64,000 nt of DNA from Cyclina sinensis (GCA_012932295.1 JAAONU010000002.1:38871521-38935520), one strand, 5' to 3'; positions 33,601 through 43,889 are shown, numbered from the stretch's first letter. The notes: generated by a model from the letters alone, not told the origin. Numbers and translations are program-made.

Positions 33601-35690
33601 AAATAAAAACGTGTTTACAGTACGCGCCAGGAGGAACTCACATTTTCTGCTTTATTTCGCGGATGCGGAAAAAAATTATCCGCCGCGACATCGAGGAAAA
33701 AATGGAATTCCTCGATGTCTCGACATCGCGAAATACCTCGGCGATATTTGACGACCAGCGCGAAAATAATTAGGGTCATAACTCACCTGGATAAGCTGAA
33801 CATTTAGTGAAATGACCGTAATGAAACTGTGCATTTTACGTCTGCCAATTCTGTGACATTTGGTAAAATTAAAACCAAATTTCTAATACAATTGCTATGT
33901 ATGTTTATGTGTACTTACGTCGTTGAAAACGCTCATTATTGTATAGCAGAATCGATCAATAATTTTGTCAAGTGCATAGACGATACAGATGTCGCAGTAT
34001 GGTTTACATGTTGTATGTTTTCTTTAAATATAGGAAAGCAGTTTTACAACGTGTAATTCGGAAACCAGTCAATTTATTTTCTGAAAATAGGGTCAGCTGT
34101 TCCGAGAAGCAACAATTACTTTCGGTTTTGAATTGTCATTCATTCCGTTAACAAATACGAGCATTCGTAAACAAATGCATCAGAATGAGAGTTTAATACA
34201 TTTAAATGATATTTTAAAGCGTAAAATTCGCCGAAATGCGTGTAATCAGGAACTTTGTGAGCCTCGATACGTCAATTCTTACCTGTGAAAAAGTTCGCGG
34301 AACCATTTAGCAGACGTCCGCCGCGATATTTGGTGACCATCTCCGCGGCGGTGATCCTCTAAATGCGGCGGATACGGTCGCGTTTTAAGGAATGGGTAGT
34401 CCGCGACGACCTCGAGGAAAACAAGAGTTCCTTCTGGCGCGTACTGTACATATTAACATAAGCTTCTAATTAGTTGCAGGTTGTCATTAATCAAATTTGA
34501 ATGATTGCCTCAATCATAATTATCACCTGATTAATTGGTACCCTTAAAATACATGTGGTAATTGATTGGCAATAATAGCGGGTGATAATAGCAGTCCTTT
34601 AATATCCTTTTCCAATTTCACTTAAATTATTTGTAATTGTCAAAAGCTTTAAATTAAGTGGGCTGAGTTGACCTGTGCCAAGTTGAAATAGGGCCGAGCT
34701 GACTCGGGGGCCGAGTACGTTTTAGGGCAGAGCTGACCCTGATTCCCCCAAATATATCTCAAATACACCGATTGACACTTTGGAGATAATCCAATCAGCG
34801 CACGCCATTAGGAAAGTTCCTGTGACGTCACCAATAAAAATTTCGAGTAAAAACATGGAATCGCCGATACGCCATCGTTACTTGCTTCATTTAAATTGCT
34901 TTTTCTTCGCTAAATGTCAAGCAATCTTCTTGAAAAATATCTCATTTTTTTCAGGAAACATTGCTTTATTGAAATGATTTGATTATAAAAAAAATATGTA
35001 TTTTTAAACAACGGTTAAAATAAGTTTTAAAATGCCGAAAATTGTGATCGGAAAGCAAGTCTGTAAAATGTCAATTTTCTTTGGTTTTAAGAATAAAGGT
35101 TTGGTAAAAACGTCATAAAAATACAGTTTGATGTTTAAATGTATTTTCTCAATCAATAATTTACTCTCTAAATCATTTTTTCAACCTGTTCTCGTCAATT
35201 TAAAATTGGTTGTGTACGCTCTGTATGTATTGCGCTTGACTTTTACTCGAAGTAGGTGGCGCTATTTGTGGCTAAAAATAGAACAGTGCAAAAGTGTCAA
35301 TCGTTCTATTCATAATTTTTTCTTGGCCATTGCCCTTTTGAACTTTACACGCCCGCAGAAACAGTTGAAAATTATTCAATGTGACAGTAACCTATTAACA
35401 ATACTGATGAAACTCCGGTATCCATTTGCTTGAACATCTTCCGAGAAATCGTAGGAATGGAGTTTTGGAACAATATCTACAACAAGGGGTTCTAAGAGTT
35501 GTGTCCTTTCTAACAAATTGCATGATGTTGCATAAAAACACGCATGGATACTTGATTTTCCTCTCTGATAAAATTCAATATTACTTATTACAAGTCCGCG
35601 TAGTTCTTTTATGCTCTTTAAGAAGAATTTTAGGAAATCAGCATCATTTTTGCAAAGTTCAATTGGAATTTTAGCTTCCTTGTCCGCCAT
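18455..35690 (-). CDS. LIPE: Hormone-sensitive lipase orthologue (multi-exon)
   Basis: This is a cytosolic neutral lipase; family members hydrolyse diacylglycerol, cholesteryl and retinyl esters at lipid droplets. Coding exons (minus strand): 35392-35690, 30210-30344, 29421-29559, 27763-27918, 27212-27289, 25169-25363, 24581-24709, 22553-22697, 22059-22277, about 19407-21219, 18985-about 19256, and 18455-18661. The HSL-specific N-terminal domain ('ANGYRS', '[10 protein letters not shown]', 'FWSIT') precedes the alpha/beta-hydrolase core with [14 protein letters not shown], 'PDGIMAAY', 'PLLDDS' and 'LPHGF'. All junctions are in phase except one extra base in exon 10 and an uncertain exon 10/11 boundary. 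The product would be about 1260 residues against 775 for human adipose HSL. The excess lies in the regulatory insert between 'AYAG' and 'PIVKN'. Identity is firm; whether this allele is functional is not. Confidence 0.93.
18985..19256 (-). CDS. LIPE: LIPE coding exon 11
   Basis: It encodes '[11 protein letters not shown]', a Ser/Pro-rich linker, then '[20 protein letters not shown]' and '[10 protein letters not shown]', matching '[17 protein letters not shown]' and 'SLPPVHI' of HSL. Donor TTTACA|GTGAGT. The 5' boundary is not firm: in-frame stops at 19345, 19336 and 19327 must be removed. An acceptor TTTAG|GTAAG at 19257 would do this with an intron of about 100-150 bp, short for this gene. 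Confidence 0.8.
19407..21219 (-). CDS. LIPE: LIPE coding exon 10: enlarged regulatory insert with 11-residue repeats
   Basis: Acceptor ATTTTCAG|CATATG continues the split Ala codon into '[18 protein letters not shown]', which ties it to the core. A long acidic Ser/Asp/Glu-rich region follows, with 21 tandem 11-residue units (20042-20745), then more acidic sequence. An '[13 protein letters not shown]' segment near 19510-19540 contains a basic-basic-x-Ser site that could be a PKA target by analogy with mammalian HSL (inference). One extra base at 20270-20272 shifts the frame, so the protein as written stops at about 20243. The exon end is uncertain: donors GTTG|GTGAGC (19406) and ATAG|GTATAC (19358) give the same phase. 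Confidence 0.82.
20042..20745 (-). repeat. 33-bp coding minisatellite, 21 units
   Basis: The 33-bp unit reads on the minus strand as an 11-residue period, consensus [11 protein letters not shown], with variants [22 protein letters not shown] and [11 protein letters not shown]. Units 1-8 (from the right-hand end) and units 9-16 show the same variant order, so there is a higher-order period of 8 units (264 bp). Examples are the 'gtgtcggtgt' and 'gtaatggtgtaac' variants near 20361/20625 and 20427/20691. All unit lengths are multiples of 3 except for the single extra T in the run 20270-20272. Because the period is divisible by 3, the opposite strand is also open. That is a by-product, not a gene. 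Confidence 0.95.
22059..22277 (-). CDS. LIPE: LIPE coding exon 9 (catalytic Ser)
   Basis: Acceptor CCATTAG|GTTGG; donor GCAG|GTAATC. It contains '[17 protein letters not shown]', where the Ser of GDSAGG is the nucleophile, followed by 'VPDGIMAAY' and '[14 protein letters not shown]'. The frame stays open upstream into the intron, but the exon starts at the acceptor because the split Gly codon matches exon 8. Confidence 0.95.
22553..22697 (-). CDS. LIPE: LIPE coding exon 8
   Basis: Acceptor CTTTCAG|AACT; donor AAATTAG|GTTTGT (Gly codon split). It encodes '[20 protein letters not shown]', corresponding to '[20 protein letters not shown]'. This is the DYxLAPE region that packs near the active site. 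Confidence 0.94.
24581..24709 (-). CDS. LIPE: LIPE coding exon 7 (HGGG oxyanion hole)
   Basis: Acceptor TTTACAG|CAG; donor CATGAG|GTTGGC. 43 codons ending '[17 protein letters not shown]'. HGGG is the oxyanion-hole motif of the HSL family of alpha/beta hydrolases. Confidence 0.95.
25169..25363 (-). CDS. LIPE: LIPE coding exon 6
   Basis: Acceptor TTCACAG|CAAC; donor GGAATG|GTAAAT. 65 codons. It includes '[20 protein letters not shown]', aligned with '[20 protein letters not shown]' at the junction between the N-terminal domain and the catalytic core. Confidence 0.92.
25400..26765 (+). repeat. 'aggcaaggtagagttattg' modular repeat, two blocks
   Basis: Two blocks (about 25400-25852 and 25900-26765) of tandem 156-160 bp modules lie in the LIPE intron between exons 5 and 6. 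Module starts ('ctgataaaggggaataactc') are near 25912, 26071, 26226, 26383 and 26538 in block 2. Each block ends with a 'cggacggac' stretch and the same hairpin: 'cccctccgcc', a 3-base loop, then 'ggcgggggg' (25817 and 26731). The first block opens with a 'ccccccgccgggaag' motif. There is no coding capacity. Confidence 0.8.
27212..27289 (-). CDS. LIPE: LIPE coding exon 5
   Basis: Acceptor TTTTACAG|GTTG; donor CTACAT|GTAAGT. 26 codons containing '[15 protein letters not shown]', matching 'HFWKAFWNITE' of HSL. Confidence 0.9.
27763..27918 (-). CDS. LIPE: LIPE coding exon 4
   Basis: Acceptor TATTTCAG|TTTAG; donor AAGCAG|GTCAGT. 52 codons, phase 0 at both ends. It includes '[20 protein letters not shown]', aligned with 'ASSLFTSGRFAIDPELRG' of mammalian HSL. 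Confidence 0.92.
28364..29130 (+). repeat. 'ccataactcagtgaaaaatc' repeat family, copy 2
   Basis: Same family and orientation as 14360-16290, but lacking its two insertions and having three modules (near 28685, 28815 and 28970). It ends at 'tttgtctacagccggccgga'. It lies in the LIPE intron between exons 3 and 4. The comparison with copy 1 defines the insertions at 14519 and 15824. Confidence 0.8.
29421..29559 (-). CDS. LIPE: LIPE coding exon 3
   Basis: Acceptor GATGCAG|TTACC; donor TTTCAG|GTAAGT. It encodes an acidic segment and then '[12 protein letters not shown]', a hallmark of the HSL N-terminal domain. Confidence 0.92.
30210..30344 (-). CDS. LIPE: LIPE coding exon 2
   Basis: The acceptor is TCTATAG|ATGC and the donor TTATG|GTATGC. 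It encodes '[11 protein letters not shown]' then '[20 protein letters not shown]', matching the HSL segment with 'IFFRTSHNLAELEAYL'. Phase fits on both sides (Arg codon split upstream, Cys codon split downstream). The upstream intron, about 5 kb, holds the nested TIR elements at 33.3-34.8 kb. Confidence 0.88.
33312..34690. mobile_element. Outer TIR element in LIPE intron 1 (nested host)
   Basis: 'gtcaactcggcccactt' (33319-33345 region) is inverted near 34655-34675 as 'aagtgggctgagttgac'. The right side continues with 'gggccgagctgactcggggg' phrases to about 34760. The element is interrupted by the CAGT-ended element at 33618-34447. There is no coding capacity. The outer limits are only approximate. 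Confidence 0.5.
33618..34447. mobile_element. About 830-bp TIR element, CAGT termini with TA flanks
   Basis: The left end 'cagtacgcgccaggaggaac' is inverted at the right end ('gttccttctggcgcgtactg'). The match is near-perfect over about 20 bases and each end is flanked by TA. The subterminal regions are CpG-rich ('cgccgcgaca', 'ccgcggcggtgat') in otherwise AT-rich DNA, and an inner hairpin pairs 'cgacatcgaggaa' with 'ttcctcgatgtcg' at 33687-33725. A TA duplication with CAGT ends resembles pogo/Tc1-mariner non-autonomous elements. No transposase frame is present. Confidence 0.75.
35392..35690 (-). CDS. LIPE: LIPE coding exon 1 (start codon)
   Basis: ATG at 35690-35688 begins '[14 protein letters not shown]'. 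The only in-frame extension upstream uses TTG, so this ATG is preferred. The exon ends in '[15 protein letters not shown]' plus two bases of a split Arg codon, at donor AATAG|GTTACT. The ANGYRS phrase is the HSL N-terminal signature. Non-coding upstream exons may exist but could not be identified. Confidence 0.85.
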
Positions 35691-35702
35691 TACAGAGAGC
35701 AA

Positions 35703-37640
35703 CTTATCTACCCCAAAGGTATGAAATGAGGCCTTTGAGTAAAAACATCACGCTTCCATTATGATCAGAGCGCTGAAAACACTTAAGCAAAAAATTAACT
35801 TGCAGCATCTCAAACCAATACTAAAAATAATTCAAAACACATATGTATCTATCACATGACAAACGTTGTTTTATTGTAATGTTGTTTTTAATGCTATCCC
35901 AACTGTACCAGCCTTAATCGGTGGATTGAACAAGTTTTATGGTTTTTAAATGTTCACAATAAATGTTTACGTCAGATCTTTAGTAAAATCTTGTTTACTT
36001 TGTTTTTTATCTTCGACAGTTTTAATGTTGCTGACACGCGCCTGCCTAGTATAGTCAGTATTGACTTTTGGCAGTAATAAGTTGAAGTTTAAATATAATA
36101 TAACAATTATAAAACAAACAACATTGTAGCGTGTTATAATCACATACATGCCACAGTACGAAGATCAGGTTCGTAGTTACTTCACCATGAAGGCTTTAGC
36201 CCAAGTGCTAATATTCCAAACATCTAAACCAAATTGTATAGATCAAAAAGTTACGTTCGTTTGTTTCTTCCTTTTTTTGTTTACACATCACGTTACCGAG
36301 TATGAGAAGTAACGCTGTTTTATTGGTATTTATAATAAAAACTAAATGTTCTATTTTAATAACATATGTATTATATCTTTAAATGTTTTTTAAAGAAGAA
36401 GCAAGAGGACCAAATGGTCATGGGTCGCTCAACTGACTTAATGCCCGCAGGTGGCCCGTGTGGGTGCAAAAAAAAAAACAAACCAACAACAAAAACAAAA
36501 ACAAAACAACAACAAAACATGCCACGCTCATCTACACTTATTGGTGAACATGCATACTAAGTTTCAAATCGATTGCCCTACAAATGTACACAAGATATTG
36601 CTATGACGGACCATAAAACCATAGAGCGGTCATTGGCGTGCATGAAAAACAAATCAAGCACATTTACACTTATTGGTGAACATGCATACCAAGTTTCAAA
36701 TCGAGAAATGTGGAAGCAGTTTGCGTCACAAAAGTTTTCTTCTATAAACAAACCAAACAAGCGATCATAAGATGAATCTTCTATACCCATAGAAAACAAA
36801 ATTTTGTGGAGTTTCATTGAGATGAATATTCATACAAAGTTTTGTAAAGATCAGATCAAAAATATGGTTTCTTCGTATCCGGACAATGCTCATTCCAGAG
36901 ACATCTCTGGCGTTTTTACATGCTAAGTGTATACAACTGATACATAAGGCCTCGGTTTAATATCTCATCTGGAAGGCACTAAATAGCGTCAGTAGAGATG
37001 TGGAAATCTAGCTCGCATGTATATTCATGCAAAGACATATACTCCATGTAGTTACACTAACTATATCTCCAGTAGATTAAACAACCGCTCATAGCAAGTG
37101 CTTTTTTTGGGGTGGGGAGTTCAATTCTGTTTTTCTGCGAACTTGTCATGAATGTATCAACTTTTATGCCTGCAATCCTCTCAAGTTTTCTGATGTTAAG
37201 AAATATCCTTTGAAAAAGTTGGGGTTATAATATGACGCTCAGACCATGACTAGAATCTCGGCAAAAGACCTTCAACGTCTTTTCACACTGATCATTTTCT
37301 TTTATTACGGGGTTGGCCTTTCGTGTACATAAGTTTTGATATCCATATAAATGTGCTGGGCTGGCACTGTCAATCAGTTTACTTTTTCCTTCTTCGTAAA
37401 ATAAGTTTGATTTCAGGCTCTGGCGTTGATTGTCTGGCCACAAAAAATAATTTCAGTCATGACAGATCCATTTTATGGCTGTGTTTTCTGACAGTGCTTT
37501 TTTAAATGCGTTTCCACTTTTTCCAAAAAAGGCAATTTTTGCGAATGAAAATGTTTAACCACTCATGTTGTCTATAGCTAAAGTGCTCATTACGTTAATA
37601 GTGTTAAACGTTCTCTTACAAACAACTTTAACAGAAAACT
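35703..37640. other. Intergenic DNA between the divergent genes
   Basis: This should hold the LIPE promoter and any 5' UTR, but I could not identify a TATA box, initiator or CpG cluster. From about 36390 to 36850 there are degenerate dispersed-repeat phrases ('ttattggtgaacatgcatac' occurs at about 36539 and 36670, followed by 'aagtttcaaatcga'). No gene is seen. Confidence 0.45.
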
Positions 37641-37654
37641 AGATGCTGTTTTCC

Positions 37655-38235
37655 AGGAAAACGTATGTCTCCCTGCCTCCTCCAGTTCCCAGCTGGGCCA
37701 CAGAGTTTCTGAAAAATCAGTCAAGCTAAAAATTTTGTCAAAAAGCATAATTAAACTAGGTATTGAACATTTCTATAAGGTTTCATTAAAATCTGATGAT
37801 GAATATAGGAGGGATTTGCGCAGACAAAAGATAAAAATAAATCTATGAAGTCTCATAACTCCCGCAAAAATCAGTCAAACGGAAAATAGTGTCAATGTGC
37901 ACAACTACACTATGTACTGAACATTTCTGTAAGGTTTCATTAAAAGCTGATGAATGTAGAAGGAGTTGTGCCGATAAAATACAAAAAAATGAAATCTAAA
38001 ATGTCCCACAACTTCTGTAAGAATCAAAAGGAAAATCGGCGACATTACTCACAATTACACTAGGTACTGAACACTTATGTAAGGTTTCATCAAAATCCAG
38101 TCGTGCATGTAAGAGAAGTTGCGCTGACAAATTTTGTGACATACAAACCTTTCATCCATCTTTACAGACGGCCAGGACAAAATCAAACTTTGACTTTGTT
38201 CTCCCTCCCAGTGCGTGGTGGGAGACATAATTAGC
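37655..38235 (+). repeat. 'aaggtttcattaaaatctga' modular repeat with 'atgtctccc' ends
   Basis: Three modules of about 150 bp (anchors 'aaggtttcattaaaa' near 37779, 37933 and 38081) are bracketed by 'tatgtctccctgcctcctcc' on the left and, inverted on the right, 'ggtgggagacata'. Each module contains 'ataactcccgcaaaaatcag' and 'tgcacaactacact' phrases like those of the 14.4 and 28.4 kb family. It is non-coding. Confidence 0.7.
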
Positions 38236-40740
38236 TAATGAAATAGTAATCTAAACATAATGTGACAACGCTGGTCGTCGAAATGATCAGGCGTGCTTGC
38301 GGAACAAGGTATCATTTATTGCTGAAAGATCTACATATGACCGAATCCTAAGCTAATTAAATATGAATAACATTTAACTGACTTTAAACAGATGTAATAA
38401 TAAACCATATTAAAGTCAACTGAAAAGGTCAACCAAACCCTATATAAGACATAACGTCTTTGGTTCAATAAAAATATAAATTTTCAAATTCAAATTTCAG
38501 CTATATCTTTCCATCTGTCTTCAGTCTTAGGTCTTTGGTTGATGTAACTCCAACTTATGTCTTGTCTGGTTACCCGCCTTAGTATAATGTCGATTAGTAT
38601 AATGAAATATCGGGGGCGTGTTATCAAGGCTAGCCGTATAATGTATGTCTCATTACAACTAAAAGTGGTATTCATATTTATATTTAATTTTTTATTTCCA
38701 TTCAAAGTTCTATAAGTTGTCAAAGTGATCCGGAATATTTTTGTTGAAAAATAGCCTGGTTTTTATTCTAACAAAAACAAACAAGACGAAGCTTAAAAAT
38801 TTTGATTGATAAAAGGTTTTCTTTTCAATGAGTACTGCATAATATGGGGAACTGTTTTGTGACTGGATCTGCCGTAAATAAAATTTACACGATGATATTT
38901 TTTCATTTATTTTAGTGATTGATATGCAAATGATTGCCAATAAAGTCATAAGACTTATTTGCAATGCGGTCCTTACAAGAGAATGAAAAAAAAGAAAAAG
39001 AAAAAAAAGAATCTAAACCGTCAAGGTCAAGAAAGGTGTACACTAGATATAGCGATGAATTTCAGGACTACACTGATAACAATACTATAAGACAGTAAAA
39101 CTTTATTGTTAAAATGTAAGAAACCACCTGATTTTAACTGTACATTCTTAAAAAATGTCTTTTAACATTTTTTTTTAAAATTAAAATATTTGGAATTGAA
39201 CTTGACGGATTTAGGAGGTTCTTTCCATGTAAGTATACTGTTACGATAAAAAAGAGGTTGCAAATTTTGTCATGAAAGTAGGATGAGCATCTAGTGTTGG
39301 CAATTTTGTGTGCATGGTTTATACTTGTTTTACTCTATCTTCTATCTTTAATATGCCTTAATTGCTATATATAGTATTTCTAGGAGAATAATTCAATATA
39401 AATTTTGAGTAGTTAGTAGCCTTGTTTGGAGCCCTTTTTGTTAATTCCATTGTACCGTGCTGAGCAGGCATAATCGAACTGGCATTGTTTTAAAAATTAC
39501 ATAATGTTCTTCTCATATTTTGATTGAACACTCTACTTTTTCTGTACAGAAACTTCAATCTACTGTTAACTTTCCTTGTTATAGTCTTTATCTCTTAGAG
39601 TTGAAATATATAATGTTTCTTCTACTTTAGATGGGTATTAAGCGTGTACTGTGAGTTCAACATATATTTTGACTGCCATGCATCTTTTTCATTTCATTTT
39701 AAACAGTCCAGTTCCACTAATAAGACAAGCCAACATTAGAATGTCTCGTCACAACATTTTTAACACGGTCTTAACAGCCAAGTATCTAATTAGGTCTTTG
39801 TAATGATGGACCTTATTTCAAATGCTGATTTTCGCATAACATTTAAAAAATCAAATTGGTCTCACTGGTCTGTATAGCGGAAGCTTATTTTAGAATTAAC
39901 AAATGCGTAACACCAGTACACATTTTTTAGTCACTTGTCTTCAACACAGCAAGAGTTCGGGCCGCAAAAATGACGTGATCGCATAATAAATATTCTAAAG
40001 AAGTGAATAAAACTTTTGCATTAATAAGTGAAAATTATTGTAAAATATACTTCTAAAAATCATAATAATTTTAAGTATTGAGCTACTAAAAATAAATGTC
40101 AGGATTTTGATAATGATAAATAACTTTATCTCAATCTTTTTCTATAATCAACAATTAAGTTACCATAGTGACACGCAGAAACCAGTGTCGTAATCAAGAT
40201 GGCGGAAAAAATGTAACCTAATTGCTAGGTAAAGCGATAAATAAAAAGCCGTTTTAAAGATGAGAGAATACTGTGATAAAAAATTATGATGCCATTCAAT
40301 GGCAAATTCATTAATTGTTTCTATCAACAAATGAAACATCAAACGTGTTTTGTTCAAAATACGTGGGCGTGGTTGGATTTTTGTGCACAAGCATTTTTGA
40401 CAGATGATTGATATTCGACACCAAAATTTGACGCCTATATTTGGAGTATAGAGTTCTGTCTTACTTATGTAAAATATTATGTCTACAGTTTCTGTACCAA
40501 ATGTATGTAAAGTAACTTTAATGTAACAAGTTGTTTTAGGTGATTCTCGTGCTGATGAAGCAACAGGTGTAAAAAAAATCTTTACAATATTTTCAGAAAT
40601 TTTGGAGGATGTCCAACTTATAAGCAATTAAACATCTCATTTTTCTTTGAATGATAATCTCGTAAGTTAGAAGAAAGAAAGTTTGTAAGAATAATTGAAT
40701 TTAAGAATTCATGACTTCATAAATCTTTCATTTATTTCAT
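38236..40740. other. AT-rich intergenic DNA, no gene recognised
   Basis: The longest frame is about 155 codons (40160-40627, minus strand). It has no recognised motif, and no flanking exon was found. The rest is AT-rich with A and T runs. Confidence 0.4.
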
Positions 40741-40767
40741 TTCAGTTGAGTAGATTTAATAGATTTT

Positions 40768-41300
40768 TGGGCGAGGGGAAAATCTCGGGACCCGGGACGC
40801 CCGGGATCCGGGATCGTATTAAACATATAGGGAAACAATAAACCGTGTCGGTTTTGATATTTGTCGTAATTTGTGGCAATAAAAAAGTTACATTATTTGA
40901 TTTTTGTGATAATGAAATAAACAAATGTTTATTCAAAACCTATTTTGCTTAGATATTTTTTTAAATTACCACATACTTTTGGTAATGCTTTATAAAGATT
41001 TTCAGTACACGTGTTAATACGATATTAAAATGCTAATATAATGATAAAAAGAATGTCGCAACTTTATTCAATATAAAAAATAAAATCCATCAGCGATAAA
41101 ATTAATTTACTGAAAAAAAAAGATTTTCACGCCTATACTATACATGCTTATCTATAACAAAAAGCAAGCGATAATCGATAATTTATCGATGACACCTATG
41201 GCAGGTGGTGTATTCCCGGTATTACTATATGTTTAATACGATCCCGGATCCCGGCTTTTCTAAAGACGATCCCGGGATTTTCCCCGCGCCAGATTTTTGT
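40768..41300. mobile_element. About 530-bp foldback/MITE-like element with GC-rich TIRs
   Basis: The left end reads 'gcgaggggaaaatctcggga', a CCCGGG/GGATCC palindromic patch, then 'gatcgtattaaacatatag'. The right end, reverse-complemented, reads 'gcgcggggaaaatcccggga' with the same 'gatccgggatcgtattaaac' patch. The inverted ends extend 65-75 bases and are the only strongly GC-rich DNA nearby. The interior is AT-rich with no frame. Flanks share 'atttcatt'-like sequence, so the true ends may lie slightly outward (about 40733 and 41309). Confidence 0.8.
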
Positions 41301-41829
41301 TGAATGAAATAGATATTTAAATGAATGTGTTTATATATTCTACTGAGAAACACCACTTGAAAGGTTTCACAGTTGCCTATTTTAAAATGCCACCTTTGCT
41401 TTCTCTAGCAGTCTTGTCCAACATCATTGTTGCCAGTAATAGAACTTGTTATTTTTAAAATGATATATTAATGAATGGTCAAAATGCAATCAAATGGTAA
41501 CCCAAATGTGGAACAGTATATGAAGACATTTATTGGTCCCATCAGTAGTTACTGTTAACTAGGAAACATGCAGTACCAAAAAAAAAACACAATTCACTGA
41601 TGGCGCTAAACTTCATTCAGAAGTTTGTCTGATAATTTCTGGTTAAGGTTAATATTTTTGACTTTTGTGAATAAGACTAAGAATGACGAAGTAAATTCAA
41701 TGCAATGTTAAAGCAGCATTTTCAAAGTAAGACAAAATACCATGTGGTGTTACTTCAGTTAACATTCAGTGTTAATTAGTTAAAATCATCATGTCCTGTT
41801 ACCATAATATGAGAAAACACTGAGTTATT

Positions 41830-43512
41830 TCAGTACTTGTAGACTTTGTGCTCAAGGTGAGCTTTAATGATTGCCCTGTGTCTGTCGTGCATCTTGCAGT
41901 GTCAGCTTTTAACTTTAAACAACATCTCCTCCTAAACCATTAGGTGAAATATGATAAAACTTTGCCGGAATATTCCTTGCATGAAGCTTTACCAAAAAAT
42001 TAAAAGAATTCCATTCCATGAAGAACTCTGGTTGCTATGGCATCAAGAATGAAAAACTTTAAAAATCTTCTTGTCTAAAACTGCTAAGCCCAGAGGTCTG
42101 AAATTTGGTGTGTAGCATTGTCTAGTAGACCTCTATCAAGTTTTTTTCAAATAATATCCGTGGGGTCTCTGTTGGCCCCGAACAAGGGGTCACAAGTTTT
42201 TCTTTGCAATATAGAAGAAAATCTTTAAAAATCTTCTTGTCTGAAACCACGAGGCCTAAAATTTGGTATGAAGCTTTGAAAAGTGGACTTCTACCTAGTT
42301 TGTTCAAATTATGTCTCTGTAGGGTCACTGTTGGCCCCATCTGAGGGGTCACATGTTTTACATGTACATTGAAATATAGAGGAAAACATCTTTAAAAACC
42401 TTCTTGTATAAAACTGCTAATCCCAGAGCTCTGAAATTTGGTGTGTAGCATTGTCTATTGGACTTCTACCAAGTTTGTTCAAATTCTGTAACTGTGAGCC
42501 CCGCCCAAGGGGGTCACATGTTTTACATAGAAATATAGAATACATTCTTTAAAAATCTTCTTGTCTGAAACCACATGGCCTAGAGTTCTGAAATTTGCAT
42601 GAAGCTTTGAAAAGTGGACCTCTACCTAGTTTGTTTAAAATATGTCCCTGGGGTCAAGATTGTATTTATGTAAAATCTTTGAAAATCTTCTTGTGAGACT
42701 AAGCTATAGACCCAAGATATTTTGCATGGAGCTTCATCTAAATGTTCTCTCTACCAAGATTGTTTAAATTATGCCCCTGGGTTCATTAATGGCCCTGCTC
42801 TGGGGTCACATGACTTTACATAGGCTTTTATAGGAAAGATTAAAAAATCATCTTATCTGAAATTCTATGCCTTAAGGGTGTTGCATTAATTTTGTCTAGT
42901 GGTTCTCTACCAAATTTATTCGAATTATGTCCTTGGGGTCCAAATTGGCCCCACCTTGGGGGTTCTTTTTGTGTAAAATATTTAAAATTTGAAACTCTTC
43001 TTGTCTGAAACCTTAGAGGCTCAGGTCTAAGGCATTCAGAATATTTTAAATATTTGGTATATAGACATCTTACATAAACCCCTTCCATTAGATTTGAGTA
43101 AAGGTCACCGAGGCTAAAAATATATTTATATACTTTACCTCATAGAGCCTTTCATTATAGACCAATATCTTTGATATTTGGTATGTATGTTCCTTGCATG
43201 GACTTCTACCCATAGATGGGGTTTGAGGTAACTGGGTCAAGGTCACCGTCGCTAATAGTAATATTTCTACTTTCTGTCAAAAACCTTTATTTGTTAACTG
43301 ATATTTGGATATTAGATATTTGGTTTGTAGGCACATACAAATCTTCAATTAGAAAATGTGATACTGCTCCTTATGTTTGCTAACAGCAAACCCACAGTCA
43401 GAGTACTTAGGTGAGTGATCCAGGGCCATCATTACACTCTTGTTGTAAGGTTGATCATGGGGCAGAGGAGTACTCAGGTGAGCTATAAAGGACCATCATG
43501 GCCCTCTTGTTT
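41830..43512 (+). repeat. 'cttcttgtctgaaaccac' modular repeat array
   Basis: At least six diverged modules of about 160-170 bp (anchors 'aaatcttcttgtct' near 42063, 42230, 42400, 42555, 42680 and 42845). Each runs through 'gaaatttggtgtgtagca', 'cttctaccaagtttgttcaa' and 'ggccccgcccaaggggtcac'. The right part changes to 'gaggtaactgggtcaaggtc' phrases and ends with 'gtgagtgatccagggccatc' and 'accatcatggccctcttg', a recurrent end motif of bivalve dispersed repeats. It lies just upstream of the USP2-like gene. Confidence 0.75.
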
Positions 43513-43889
43513 ATACTAGTTTCTAGTGAACAGTGTCCATTTACACTTTGATTGTGTTAACAATTCAAGAAAACCCTATGAAATGTGTTAGTTGCTAATA
43601 GAGCAATATGTTAATCAATATATAACTTGGTGCAATAATTCAGTTTTTTTGTACTAGTTTTATATAGCCAACAGTGTTGATTTACACTTGGTCAGTGATA
43701 ACAGCTCCTGAAAACCACATGAAATATGTTAGATGATAGCTGCCAGTAGCTAACCAATATATAACTTACATTAATTTTAGTGACATTATGCCTGTCTCTT
43801 GAAGGATTATTGGATTATTAGTATGCTTATGCTTTCGCTCAGCTGCTTATGAATTGGAATTAAATACATTTTATTTTTCATTTTTATAG

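Noticed and set aside
40160..40627. 155-codon minus-strand frame
   Set aside because: No recognised motif, AT-driven composition, and no neighbouring exons or clear splice context found.
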